Origin: a virus
DNA: 50,317 nt
IMG/VR virus record: IMGVR_UViG_3300025112_002310
Span: 1 to 50,317 of that record
Direction: 5' to 3' (one strand)
Part shown: in pieces, positions 42,093-48,740 of the stretch
Layout: each line of letters opens with the position of its first letter
Position numbering within the stretch: position 1 is the first letter of the stretch
Translations under genes and position numbers: made by a program
Notes under the pieces: model-generated
Database searches by the model: none
Told to the model about the DNA's origin: nothing
Seen by the model: the letters and a program-made list of their open reading frames with translations, nothing else

Positions 42093-43425
42093 AAAAGCTA
42101 AAAACACCTACAAGGTGGTTTGTGATGAATTAAGTCTGGTGCTCTTCGTAAAGGGGTTTCCCTTAGAAGAAGAGAGAGACTTGTATCATAAAATCCGCAC
42201 TAAGATTGAAAAGGCTGCATCTCCTGTAAGTGTTGAAGAGTATAAACAGTTTATCGTGGGACAATTCCTACAAGATTCTAAAAAGTTTCTCGATTCTCTA
42301 CCTAATGATTTAGAAGAGTCTGCGGACGTATTAGACTCGGCGTATCAGTCTATTGTGGGAGTATATCCTCCTTTCGCTTTAGAGTTTATTTGTAATGATT
42401 TGAATGCTGATACCTTCTTTAAGGGAGTGGATGGAGCAGTTCTACGTCATTTGCATGGTGTTGCTGCGGAGGCTGGTACGCCTGTTCCTATTCAGCTATC
42501 CTCTATAGAAGATATCAAATCCCTAGAGGAACATCTGTGTGATAATATTGTGGGACAGCAGCATTCGATTGAAGCTCTTGTGCGCTCCTTGAAGCTCTTA
42601 GCTTCGGGCCTGTCGCAGCATTCAGCGTTCCTCTTTGTTGGCCCTACAGGCGTAGGCAAGAGCCAGTTGGGGAAATTGTTAGGAGAGCAGTACAGTGGGA
42701 ATTTCTATAAAATAAATTGTTCTGAGTATGCTAACGCCCATGAGTATGCTAAGTTAATCGGAGCCCCTCCAGGGTACGTAGGACACTCAGAGAAGAGTTT
42801 GTTAGGTGAGAAGGCAGAAGAGTCTAATCGTTGGGTCTTTCTTTTTGATGAAATCGAGAAGGGACATCACAAACTTTATGATTTCCTGTTATCCCTTTTG
42901 GATGATGGGACATGTACTGATAATTTAGGGAACATCCTAGACTTTAGTGAATCTATCTTTATTTTCACCTCTAACCAAGGTATCTCTGAGATTAAGAGAA
43001 ATCCTATGGGGTTTGGGCGAACTGCTGCGGGAGAGCCTACGAAGGCTGTTGCGAGGGAGGTTATAGAGACTTCTTTAAAGAAGAACTTTAGCCCAGAGTT
43101 TTTAAATAGACTTGATGAAATCATATACTTTAATTCATTGAGAAAAGAGGATGTTAAGGAGATCGCTAGGCTTCAATTAGAGAAGCTCCCTTTGCAAATC
43201 ACTGATCCTCTTTTGAATTTTGTTGTGGAGGGCGGTTACTCGGCTGAGTATGGGGCTAGGAATATCGCTCGCTTCATTAAGAATAATGTTTCTATAAAAG
43301 TAGCAGATGCGATTTTAAACAAACAGATCCCCAAGCAGGGAGAAGATGCCCTCTACAAGCCCAGAATTATAGACAACGAGATGCAGATTGTGGGTACAAA
43401 AAAATATCAATCATCTTCTCTATAA
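42085..43425 (+). CDS. ClpB/ClpA-type single AAA+ ATPase with phage-specific N-terminus
   Basis: Residues ~1-130 form an unfamiliar helical N-domain. Residues ~150-430 are a ClpB D2-like module: NIVGQQHSIEALVRSLK, Walker A GPTGVGKS (186-193, K192), APPGYVGHS pore loop (~231-239), Walker B LFDEIEK (D255, E256), sensor FIFTSNQG (~293-300), RLDEIIYFNSL (~342-352) with a candidate Arg finger just before it, and the small domain AEYGARNIARFI. It is probably a hexameric unfoldase or remodeller. No ClpP partner is visible here. Confidence 0.88.
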   Translation: MTKKAKNTYKVVCDELSLVLFVKGFPLEEERDLYHKIRTKIEKAASPVSVEEYKQFIVGQFLQDSKKFLDSLPNDLEESADVLDSAYQSIVGVYPPFALEFICNDLNADTFFKGVDGAVLRHLHGVAAEAGTPVPIQLSSIEDIKSLEEHLCDNIVGQQHSIEALVRSLKLLASGLSQHSAFLFVGPTGVGKSQLGKLLGEQYSGNFYKINCSEYANAHEYAKLIGAPPGYVGHSEKSLLGEKAEESNRWVFLFDEIEKGHHKLYDFLLSLLDDGTCTDNLGNILDFSESIFIFTSNQGISEIKRNPMGFGRTAAGEPTKAVAREVIETSLKKNFSPEFLNRLDEIIYFNSLRKEDVKEIARLQLEKLPLQITDPLLNFVVEGGYSAEYGARNIARFIKNNVSIKVADAILNKQIPKQGEDALYKPRIIDNEMQIVGTKKYQSSSL

Positions 43426-43441
43426 AACTAGGAGCCGCGCC

Positions 43442-43447
43442 TATAAT
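43442..43447 (+). promoter_or_regulatory. TATAAT box before tRNA-Ile
   Basis: CTATAATGTATGCAGA lies 9 nt before the tRNA 5' end, so the primary transcript would have only 2-3 extra nucleotides. Confidence 0.55.
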
Positions 43448-43456
43448 GTATGCAGA

Positions 43457-43533
43457 GGACCAGTAGCTCAGTCGGTTAGAGCGCAGTCCTTATAAGGCTG
43501 TAGTCATTGGTTCAAGTCCAATCTGGTCTACCA
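43457..43533 (+). tRNA. tRNA-Ile(UAU)
   Basis: A complete cloverleaf of 77 nt: acceptor GGACCAG/CTGGTCT, D stem GCTC/GAGC, anticodon stem CAGTC/GGCTG with loop CTTATAA (anticodon TAT), T arm ATTGG-TTCAAGT-CCAAT, and encoded ACCA. It reads AUA isoleucine codons without needing lysidine modification of a CAU anticodon. Confidence 0.9.
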
Positions 43534-43554
43534 ACATAAAAAAAGGAAATTATT

Positions 43555-43776
43555 ATGGATGAAACAACTGAAAAATACCTCTCACAACTTCTTGAAGGTT
43601 GTGAGAAAAACATAGGGCCTCTCAAGGCAGCAATTAACCAAATGGAGGGCCAATTAGCAGATATGCTCTCTCAAGAAGAGGCGATGCAAGAAGCGGTTAC
43701 TGAGCTTAAAGAGCTTTTGGGTCTGGAAGAGGAAGAGGATAGTTCGGAGGATGACACTGATGACGAAGAAGGATGA
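43555..43776 (+). CDS. Small acidic helical protein (73 aa)
   Basis: AAGGAAA precedes ATG, just after tRNA-Ile. It has a long helix with IGPLKAAINQMEGQLADML (likely coiled coil) and a strongly acidic tail EEEEDSSEDDTDDEEG. Function unknown. Confidence 0.75.
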   Translation: MDETTEKYLSQLLEGCEKNIGPLKAAINQMEGQLADMLSQEEAMQEAVTELKELLGLEEEEDSSEDDTDDEEG

Positions 43777-43888
43777 TTTTCCTATCGACATGGAGCGCGG
43801 AATCCGAAGAGCATTGAAGAATACTATCTTCGCGCATCCTGACGATATTAAAGTAGATAAGAAGAGAAAGATCGCACCTAAAAAGTAG
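43760..43888 (+). CDS. Small basic protein (42 aa)
   Basis: ATG at 43760 lies inside the end of the acidic gene, with GGAGG 9 nt upstream. MTKKDDFPIDMERGIRRALK leads to a lysine-rich tail. Short, so uncertain. Confidence 0.45.
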   Translation: MTKKDDFPIDMERGIRRALKNTIFAHPDDIKVDKKRKIAPKK

Positions 43889-43935
43889 TGCGCAGTCACC
43901 TTTTTCGCAATAGAAATAGGCTGCATATTATATAT

Positions 43936-44012
43936 GGGATGGTAGCCCAATCGGCAGAGGCATCAGACTTAAAATCTGTTCAGTATGGGTTCGAGTCCCA
44001 TCCATCTTACCA
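43936..44012 (+). tRNA. tRNA with UAA anticodon (Leu-type), short variable loop
   Basis: Cloverleaf of 77 nt: acceptor GGGATGG/CCATCTT (two G-U pairs), D arm GCC/GGC, anticodon stem CAGA/TCTG with loop CTTAAAA (anticodon TAA), T arm ATGGG-TTCGAGT-CCCAT, ACCA encoded. The anticodon reads UUA leucine, but the variable region is only about 5 nt instead of the long arm of bacterial tRNA-Leu. Confidence 0.8.
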
Positions 44013-44031
44013 CTACAGTAGAAATTAAACG

Positions 44032-44379
44032 ATGAAACCTAAGTATTACCCTAAAGGGTGGGGATATGAATTGTGGATCCACAACGACGAACAGTATTGC
44101 GGAAAGCTCTTATTCTTTAAAGAGGGGAAGAAATGCTCACTTCATTATCATGAGAAGAAGCACGAAACCTTTTATTTGCAGTCGGGTAAGATGCTCTTGC
44201 GTTATGGGTCGTTCCCGATAGAGACAGGAATTAAAGAAAGACTACTAACTCCAGGGGATAGCTTTGAAATATACAGAGGACTAATCCATCAAATGATTGC
44301 ATTGGAAGATAGTGAGTTGTTTGAGTTCTCAACTGAACACTTTGAAGATGATAGTTATAGGATAGAGAGGGGGGATTAG
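44032..44379 (+). CDS. Cupin, mannose-6-phosphate isomerase-like
   Basis: A 115-residue single cupin: PKGWGYELWIHNDEQYCGKL, then CSLHYHEKKHETFYLQSGKM with the HxH...E metal set (~37-56) and GDSFEIYRGLIHQMIAL with the second His (~83-99). This resembles type II mannose-6-P isomerase/GDP-mannose pyrophosphorylase cupin domains. It may belong to the sugar pathway although outside the cluster. tRNA-Arg begins on the next base after its stop. Confidence 0.85.
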   Translation: MKPKYYPKGWGYELWIHNDEQYCGKLLFFKEGKKCSLHYHEKKHETFYLQSGKMLLRYGSFPIETGIKERLLTPGDSFEIYRGLIHQMIALEDSELFEFSTEHFEDDSYRIERGD

Positions 44380-44456
44380 GCTCCCGTAGCATAATTGGAT
44401 AATGCAACGGACTTCTAATCCGTAGATTTCAGGTTCGAGTCCTGACGGGAGTACCA
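44380..44456 (+). tRNA. tRNA-Arg(UCU)
   Basis: Complete 77-nt cloverleaf: acceptor GCTCCCG/CGGGAGT, D arm GCAT/ATGC, anticodon stem ACGGA/TCCGT with loop CTTCTAA (anticodon TCT), T arm TCAGG-TTCGAGT-CCTGA, ACCA encoded. It reads AGA arginine codons, which are rare in many hosts. Confidence 0.92.
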
Positions 44457-44464
44457 TTAAGAAA

Positions 44465-44959
44465 ATGCCTTATTCGTACTCAGAAGGTAAGGAATTCGCA
44501 CAAGGGTTTATCTTAGCGAACGTTCCTATTAATGCTAAGATATTAGATGTAGGCCCTGGAGCAGGATGGTATGTCGAGTTACTAGCTCCACATGGGTATC
44601 ATTTAGATTGTGTGGAGATTTTTGAACCGTATGTTACTCAGTTCTCTCTGAGAGAGAGGTATCAAACAGTATTTATACAAGATGTCCGTAATTTTGATGT
44701 AGCTTCTTATGATTTTATTATTTTTGGAGATGTCTTAGAACATTTGACGGTATTGGACGCTCAAGACTTAGTCGCTGCGTCTAAAAATTGTTTGGTTGCG
44801 GTTCCTTTTAATTATCCACAAGGGTCAGTAGGAGGAAATGATGCCGAAATTCATATTCAGGATGATTTAACTCCTACTAACGTAAAAGAAAGGTACCCAG
44901 CCCTCAGTCTTCTGTGGGCTGATGAGAAGTATGGTTATTACTATAAGTTGGAAGCGTAA
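44465..44959 (+). CDS. SAM-dependent methyltransferase (164 aa)
   Basis: It begins 8 nt after tRNA-Arg with no ribosome site. AKILDVGPGAGWYVELLAP (~24-42) is SAM motif I, LDCVEIFEPY the acidic strand and YDFIIFGDVLEHLTVLDA (~78-95) the post-core motif. It is compact, with no substrate domain. A glycan or small-molecule substrate is possible. Confidence 0.83.
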   Translation: MPYSYSEGKEFAQGFILANVPINAKILDVGPGAGWYVELLAPHGYHLDCVEIFEPYVTQFSLRERYQTVFIQDVRNFDVASYDFIIFGDVLEHLTVLDAQDLVAASKNCLVAVPFNYPQGSVGGNDAEIHIQDDLTPTNVKERYPALSLLWADEKYGYYYKLEA

Positions 44960-45387
44960 TGAAACAGAGTAAGTTAGATAAAACTTATATGCGTATGGCG
45001 CAAGAGTTGTCTACTCTTTCACACGCGCAGAGGAGAAAGGTTGGATGTTTAATCGTCAAAGATACGCATATTATAGCAGAGGGCATTAATGGAACTCCTA
45101 GGGGTTTTGATAATAATTGTGAATATGTTGACCATGTTGACCACTACTACACCAAGCCAGAAGTGCTTCACGCAGAGTCCAATGCAATCACTAAACTTGC
45201 TTGCTCTACTAATTCATCCAAAGACGCAACAGTATATATTACTTGTAGTCCTTGTTATGAGTGTTCTAAGTTAATGATTCAATCAGGGATAAAAAGGGTA
45301 GTTTATTTTGAAAAATACAGAGATGAAAGTGGGTTAGCTCTGCTAAATAAAGCAGGTGTAGAAACTACACAGATCAAGGAGAATTGA
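44959..45387 (+). CDS. Deoxycytidylate (dCMP) deaminase
   Basis: A 142-residue zinc deaminase: RRKVGCLIVKDTHIIAEGIN (~25-44), VLHAESNAITKLA with HAE (~72-84) and YITCSPCYECSKLMIQSGI with the PCxxC pair (~96-114). The GFDNNCEY loop is typical of the phage and bacterial dCMP deaminases supplying dUMP for dTTP synthesis. The TAATG overlap couples it to the methyltransferase. Confidence 0.88.
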   Translation: MKQSKLDKTYMRMAQELSTLSHAQRRKVGCLIVKDTHIIAEGINGTPRGFDNNCEYVDHVDHYYTKPEVLHAESNAITKLACSTNSSKDATVYITCSPCYECSKLMIQSGIKRVVYFEKYRDESGLALLNKAGVETTQIKEN

Positions 45388-45388
45388 T

Positions 45389-45667
45389 ATGAAAAAATAT
45401 TTAACTGAAAAAAACCTTATGTGGGCCGCTATTGTTGCGGCTGCAGTAGTTGCCTTTACCTCGTGCTCTTCGGAGTGCTGCGGCTTTGAGAGTGCTCGTA
45501 GAAGCACAACGCAGCGAGGAGGACTCATGCAGCAGCATATGAAGCGCATGGGCTCTAAAGGTGACACAGGACGAGGTTTATGGGTTAAGGAAGCTAAAGA
45601 AGGCAAGAAGGGTAAGCGTCAGCGTCCCGCAAAGCCAGCTAGGCGTCCCGCAAAACCAACTAAGTAA
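45389..45667 (+). CDS. Small lipoprotein with basic repeat tail (92 aa)
   Basis: AAGGAGAA precedes ATG. The N-terminus has a signal segment with MWAAIVAAAVVAFTSC, ending in a lipobox cysteine. The mature part is very basic and ends in two 7-residue repeats (RPAKPAR/RPAKPTK). It is probably anchored in the host envelope; a spanin or exclusion role is speculative. Confidence 0.75.
   Translation: MKKYLTEKNLMWAAIVAAAVVAFTSCSSECCGFESARRSTTQRGGLMQQHMKRMGSKGDTGRGLWVKEAKEGKKGKRQRPAKPARRPAKPTK
45621..45662 (+). repeat. Two-copy 21-bp tandem repeat
   Basis: GCGTCCCGCAAA(G/A)CCA(G/A)CTA starts at 45621 and 45642. A third copy of the GCGTCCCGC core lies in the next gene near 45678. The repeats encode the Arg-Pro-Ala-Lys-Pro units of the lipoprotein tail. 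Confidence 0.75.
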
Positions 45668-46149
45668 TGTTCTTAGAAGCGTCCCGCTTCCCCTCTGTCT
45701 TAGCTTTGGAGGATAATTGGAAGAGTATTCGTGAGGAATATGATAGTATTTCAAACGCATCTATTCCTTATCAGGAAGAAGATTTGTACAGAGGGGAGTG
45801 GGATGTATTCCCATTTAGATTTTTTGATAGAGAGTTTAAAGAGAACCAAAAGCGTTGTCCAAAGACATGGGATCTTGTGAAAGGAATTCCTAACTTGGTT
45901 AACGTTGCCTTCTCTATCCTGCGACATGATACGGATATTCACCCTCATACTGGTTTCACAAAAGAAGTCCTGCGTTGTCACCTTGGGCTTTACACTCCTT
46001 CTCGTTGCCTTCTAGTAGTGGGTGATGAGCCTAGACGATGGGCCGAGGGAAAAACCTTAGTATTTGACGATACTTTAGAACACTATGCCTATAATCATAG
46101 TGACGTAGATCGTGTTGTTCTGCTTTTAGATTTTAAAAAAGATGAGTGA
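45667..46149 (+). CDS. 2OG-Fe(II) oxygenase, Asp/Asn beta-hydroxylase-like, copy 1
   Basis: A 160-residue protein with DIHPHTGFTKEVLRCHLGLY (~96-115) and EGKTLVFDDTLEHYAYNHSDVDRVVLLLD (parts; ~128-156). This is the aspartyl/asparaginyl beta-hydroxylase core: the first His, the RxH 2OG contacts, the second His and the final Arg. The YRGEWDVFPFRFFD stretch matches copy 2 at 46370. ATG overlaps the lipoprotein stop. Target unknown. Confidence 0.85.
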   Translation: MFLEASRFPSVLALEDNWKSIREEYDSISNASIPYQEEDLYRGEWDVFPFRFFDREFKENQKRCPKTWDLVKGIPNLVNVAFSILRHDTDIHPHTGFTKEVLRCHLGLYTPSRCLLVVGDEPRRWAEGKTLVFDDTLEHYAYNHSDVDRVVLLLDFKKDE

Positions 46150-46360
46150 GCTAATCATATATCTACGAGAGCAGCAAGAGCGCTGGTTAAGAATTCTTAA
46201 TTCGGAGTATAGAACGGATGGAGGCACATCCTTGCAAGAGTACGCAAAGGGCCGCTTGTCTGCTTATACTGAACTCTTGGCTTATTTGGAGGAGGATCAC
46301 TACGATGAAGTTGCAGAAGAAACGAGAAGAGCTACAAAAGAAATAGGTGGGGGACTATAA
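46142..46360 (+). CDS. Small helical protein (72 aa)
   Basis: It overlaps the oxygenase stop by 8 nt and ends just before the promoter box of the second oxygenase. Charged, helical: REQQERWLRILNSEY, then GRLSAYTELLAYLEEDHYDE. No family recognised. Confidence 0.65.
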   Translation: MSELIIYLREQQERWLRILNSEYRTDGGTSLQEYAKGRLSAYTELLAYLEEDHYDEVAEETRRATKEIGGGL

Positions 46361-46361
46361 T
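46356..46361 (+). promoter_or_regulatory. TATAAT box, near-leaderless promoter
   Basis: CTATAATAAGGTACC then ATG at 46370; 8 nt separate the box from the start codon. Same CTATAATAAGGT as before uvsX. Confidence 0.55.
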
Positions 46362-46369
46362 AAGGTACC

Positions 46370-47023
46370 ATGTTTTATGAAACGTCGTGCTTTCCGTTTG
46401 TTAGGAGTCTAGAACGTCATTGGGAAGATATACTTGAGGAATATGATAGGGTCTCAAGCCACTTCACTCATAGCGAAGAGGATGTGTATGCAGGAGAGGT
46501 AGAGCTTTCTGCCGTTAAAGAGGCAGCAAAAAGCCTCTCAGGTTTCCTTCCTTATGTTGAGGAGGATATGTATAATGGAGATTGGGAGGTTTTTCCGTTT
46601 ATGTTCTTTCATGAAAAGGTTGAAAGGAATTGTAAAGCCTGTCCTAAGACCTGGAAACTGCTGAAAGACATCCCAGGACTATCGAGTGCAAGTTTCTCCG
46701 TAATGAAACCTTCAACTGAAATTCTTCCCCATACAGGCTTTACTAATTCGGTGGTAAGATTTCAATTACCTTTAATAATTCCAAAACAACAAGACCGCGC
46801 TGCTTTAATAGTTGGTGATATTATTAAACGGTGGGATCGGGGACAATGTTTTTCTTTTGATGATACAGTATGGCATTCATGTCATAATAGAAGTGATGAA
46901 ACTCGCGTTGTGCTAATTATAGATGTAGAAAGGACAGCATACGACCACATTAACCAAGGAACTCCTCCAGGAACTTTCTCCTACGGAGGTGGTCTTCCCG
47001 TTTTAACGGACCAACCCCTTTAA
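46370..47023 (+). CDS. 2OG-Fe(II) oxygenase, Asp/Asn beta-hydroxylase-like, copy 2 with insertion
   Basis: A 217-residue paralogue of the gene at 45667, with FPFVRSLERHWEDILEEYD and EILPHTGFTNSVVRFQLPL matching it. It has an extra ~40 residues (about 30-70) in which the EED-Y-G element occurs twice (EEDVYAGE and EEDMYNGD), suggesting internal duplication. The His of the RxH 2OG contact in copy 1 is Gln here (RFQ), while both iron histidines are kept. Own promoter box; function unknown. Confidence 0.82.
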   Translation: MFYETSCFPFVRSLERHWEDILEEYDRVSSHFTHSEEDVYAGEVELSAVKEAAKSLSGFLPYVEEDMYNGDWEVFPFMFFHEKVERNCKACPKTWKLLKDIPGLSSASFSVMKPSTEILPHTGFTNSVVRFQLPLIIPKQQDRAALIVGDIIKRWDRGQCFSFDDTVWHSCHNRSDETRVVLIIDVERTAYDHINQGTPPGTFSYGGGLPVLTDQPL

Positions 47024-47024
47024 C

Positions 47025-47030
47025 TATACT
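47025..47030 (+). promoter_or_regulatory. TATACT box, near-leaderless promoter
   Basis: CTATACTTTAAAAAA then ATG at 47039; the 8-nt spacing equals that of TATACT before polymerase part A. Confidence 0.45.
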
Positions 47031-47038
47031 TTAAAAAA

Positions 47039-47236
47039 ATGAAAAACCTACAACAAGAAAGAGATGAACTAAAAAAGAAGTACGACCGCACGTTTGCGGC
47101 TCATACAACGAAGTATAATAAGCATATTGCAAGTGAGGGGGAGTACAGAGATTCCGCACAAAAAGTGATGAATATCTACGATGAGCTTTTTAAAGTTTCA
47201 GAGGAGTTAGGGGAACCCATCCCTATGTGGTTTTGA
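47039..47236 (+). CDS. Small coiled-coil-like protein (65 aa)
   Basis: A charged helix from MKNLQQERDELKKKYDR onward, no cysteine or motif. It starts 8 nt after a TATACT box. Function unknown. Confidence 0.65.
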   Translation: MKNLQQERDELKKKYDRTFAAHTTKYNKHIASEGEYRDSAQKVMNIYDELFKVSEELGEPIPMWF

Positions 47237-47466
47237 TGGCTGTTCAAGCATTTATTCATGATTGTGCTTGTAAGATGCTGAGGGTAAAAGAGTTACCTTT
47301 GGATTTGCGTAATTACTTAGATGAAGTAGAGATGTATGCCAATCTAGTGGCTGGATCTATTTCTTCAAGACAGATAGTGGCTATGGCTTTAGTAAATTAT
47401 ATGGATCGCAGAGCGTTCCTCAACAAAATAGATGAATTAGAAGAGAAATTAAAATATGACGAATAA
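47236..47466 (+). CDS. Small hypothetical protein (76 aa)
   Basis: Start at the TGATG overlap, giving MAVQAFIHDCACKM. The rest is helical (LRNYLDEVEMYANLVAGSIS). It overlaps the next gene by 11 nt. No family recognised. Confidence 0.65.
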   Translation: MAVQAFIHDCACKMLRVKELPLDLRNYLDEVEMYANLVAGSISSRQIVAMALVNYMDRRAFLNKIDELEEKLKYDE

Positions 47467-47803
47467 CATTTTTTCACAGTTAGGTGACGCAGTTGGAGAT
47501 CTTGTACACGATAAGCAACGGGCTTATGGCGATTCTTTTGGTAGGAGTGGTGAGTGCTTACGCCAGATGTTCCCAGAAGGCATCGACCTCAATCAATATG
47601 ACGATCTCCTTACTATTGCTAGGATCCTTGATAAACTTTTTAGGTTGGCAAACGATCCTAGTGCTTTTGATGAGAATCCCTATCGAGATATTGTGGGATA
47701 CGCCCTGCTCGGAATGAATCGGCATCTAGAGCAACGACCAGAGGATAGTGAGGAGGATTCTCTGCCTCCTGATGACTGGCAACTCATTGAGGGAAGTGCG
47801 TAA
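47456..47803 (+). CDS. DUF1599-like (nucleotide modification associated) protein
   Basis: HDKQRAYGDSFGRSGECLRQMF, then DDLLTIARILDKLFRLAND and YRDIVGYALLGM (separate stretches) follow the helical DUF1599 pattern seen in many phages. The family is linked by context to nucleotide modification, but no reaction is established. It ends 2 nt before a convergent gene. Confidence 0.7.
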   Translation: MTNNIFSQLGDAVGDLVHDKQRAYGDSFGRSGECLRQMFPEGIDLNQYDDLLTIARILDKLFRLANDPSAFDENPYRDIVGYALLGMNRHLEQRPEDSEEDSLPPDDWQLIEGSA

Positions 47804-47805
47804 GT

Positions 47806-48222
47806 TTATCCTCTTCCTCTACCAAAACGAGAAGCATTTGCGAATGCTGTCCCTCCTGATAGAGTGGGCGCGGTGGAAAAAGTCCCCACAACCGTACAAT
47901 TGAGGAGAGGGCCTAACTTAGCGTTCCCTGCAATTCCCGCAGGCATATTAACCATTCCAGTTGTAACCGTTTTTTGTGAAACTACCGAACCATCTGCATT
48001 AAATAGTTTAAAGTTAAACCTATTGCTTCCAGTCGCATAGAGTGTAGCGCGGTACCCATTGTTGCGGCTTCCTCCTCTTTTAAAAGTAAATACTGCGTAT
48101 TTTGTTTTGCTTTCATAAAATACTAAAGAAGATTGAGTAGCGTTTCCGCTGGCTCTTTGGAGAGCTACAGGACTAAATCTTGGGCGTATTTCTTTCCCTG
48201 GCTTAAATCTTGCGAAGAGCAT
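47806..48222 (-). CDS. Small virion-like beta-rich protein (138 aa)
   Basis: Gly/Ser/Thr/Asn-rich with alternating strands (YAVFTFKRGG, FNFKLFNADGSVVS) and a GRGRG tail. Three bases separate it from the upstream minus-strand gene, so they form a pair. Composition suggests a virion surface or fibre component; inferred only. Confidence 0.6.
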   Translation of the reverse strand: MLFARFKPGKEIRPRFSPVALQRASGNATQSSLVFYESKTKYAVFTFKRGGSRNNGYRATLYATGSNRFNFKLFNADGSVVSQKTVTTGMVNMPAGIAGNAKLGPLLNCTVVGTFSTAPTLSGGTAFANASRFGRGRG

Positions 48223-48225
48223 TTA

Positions 48226-48645
48226 TTATGATCCAGAAGGATAGTCTTCATTTCTGTTGGGGTTGGTAGGACCTTTTACGTACCCATAGGATATAAAATA
48301 TATGGTATCATCAGCTTGCTGTTGGCGTATGTTTACCGCACTCGCAACATCCGTAGGAAGCAAAACAAAGTCTACAGCCCCATTAGCCGTGCTTGCAAAT
48401 TGGCAAGGGGCAGCGCTTGTGGTAACGTCGATTGCCCCATCCACTGTGGGCCATGAGGCTAGGGGAGTTGTTAAGCCTGTAACGTCTATAGCTGCTCTAT
48501 AAAACCCTCCATCTTCACCAGACGCCTGGATTGATATATAATTACACTTTAGGGCTGTGCCTGCTGAATCTACTAACGTAATAGAGGAGGCATCGGTATC
48601 GTCACCTCTAACAACTAATGAATATGGTCTGAAAACATCTTGCAT
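48226..48645 (-). CDS. Small virion-like protein (139 aa)
   Basis: GAGGT lies 5 nt before ATG, and a TATACT box on the minus strand lies ~13 nt further up. The sequence is strand-rich, with SLVVRGDDTDASSITLVD near the start and DFVLLPTDVASAVNIRQQQ in the middle. It resembles small phage decoration or tail-associated proteins; no firm family. Confidence 0.6.
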   Translation of the reverse strand: MQDVFRPYSLVVRGDDTDASSITLVDSAGTALKCNYISIQASGEDGGFYRAAIDVTGLTTPLASWPTVDGAIDVTTSAAPCQFASTANGAVDFVLLPTDVASAVNIRQQQADDTIYFISYGYVKGPTNPNRNEDYPSGS

Positions 48646-48706
48646 GATTTACCTCTAAAGTATATAGAGAGGCCCCTAACTCTTTTCGATAAATTTCGTT
48701 TTTGTG

Positions 48707-48734
48707 TTGACTGAGGCTCAGATTATGGTATAAT
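48707..48734 (+). promoter_or_regulatory. Sigma70-type promoter, leaderless (TTGACT-16-TATAAT)
   Basis: TTGACT at 48707-48712, 16-bp spacer, TATAAT at 48729-48734, then AGGCGC and ATG at 48741. The best -35 element in the window. Transcription would start at or next to the ATG. Confidence 0.72.
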
Positions 48735-48740
48735 AGGCGC

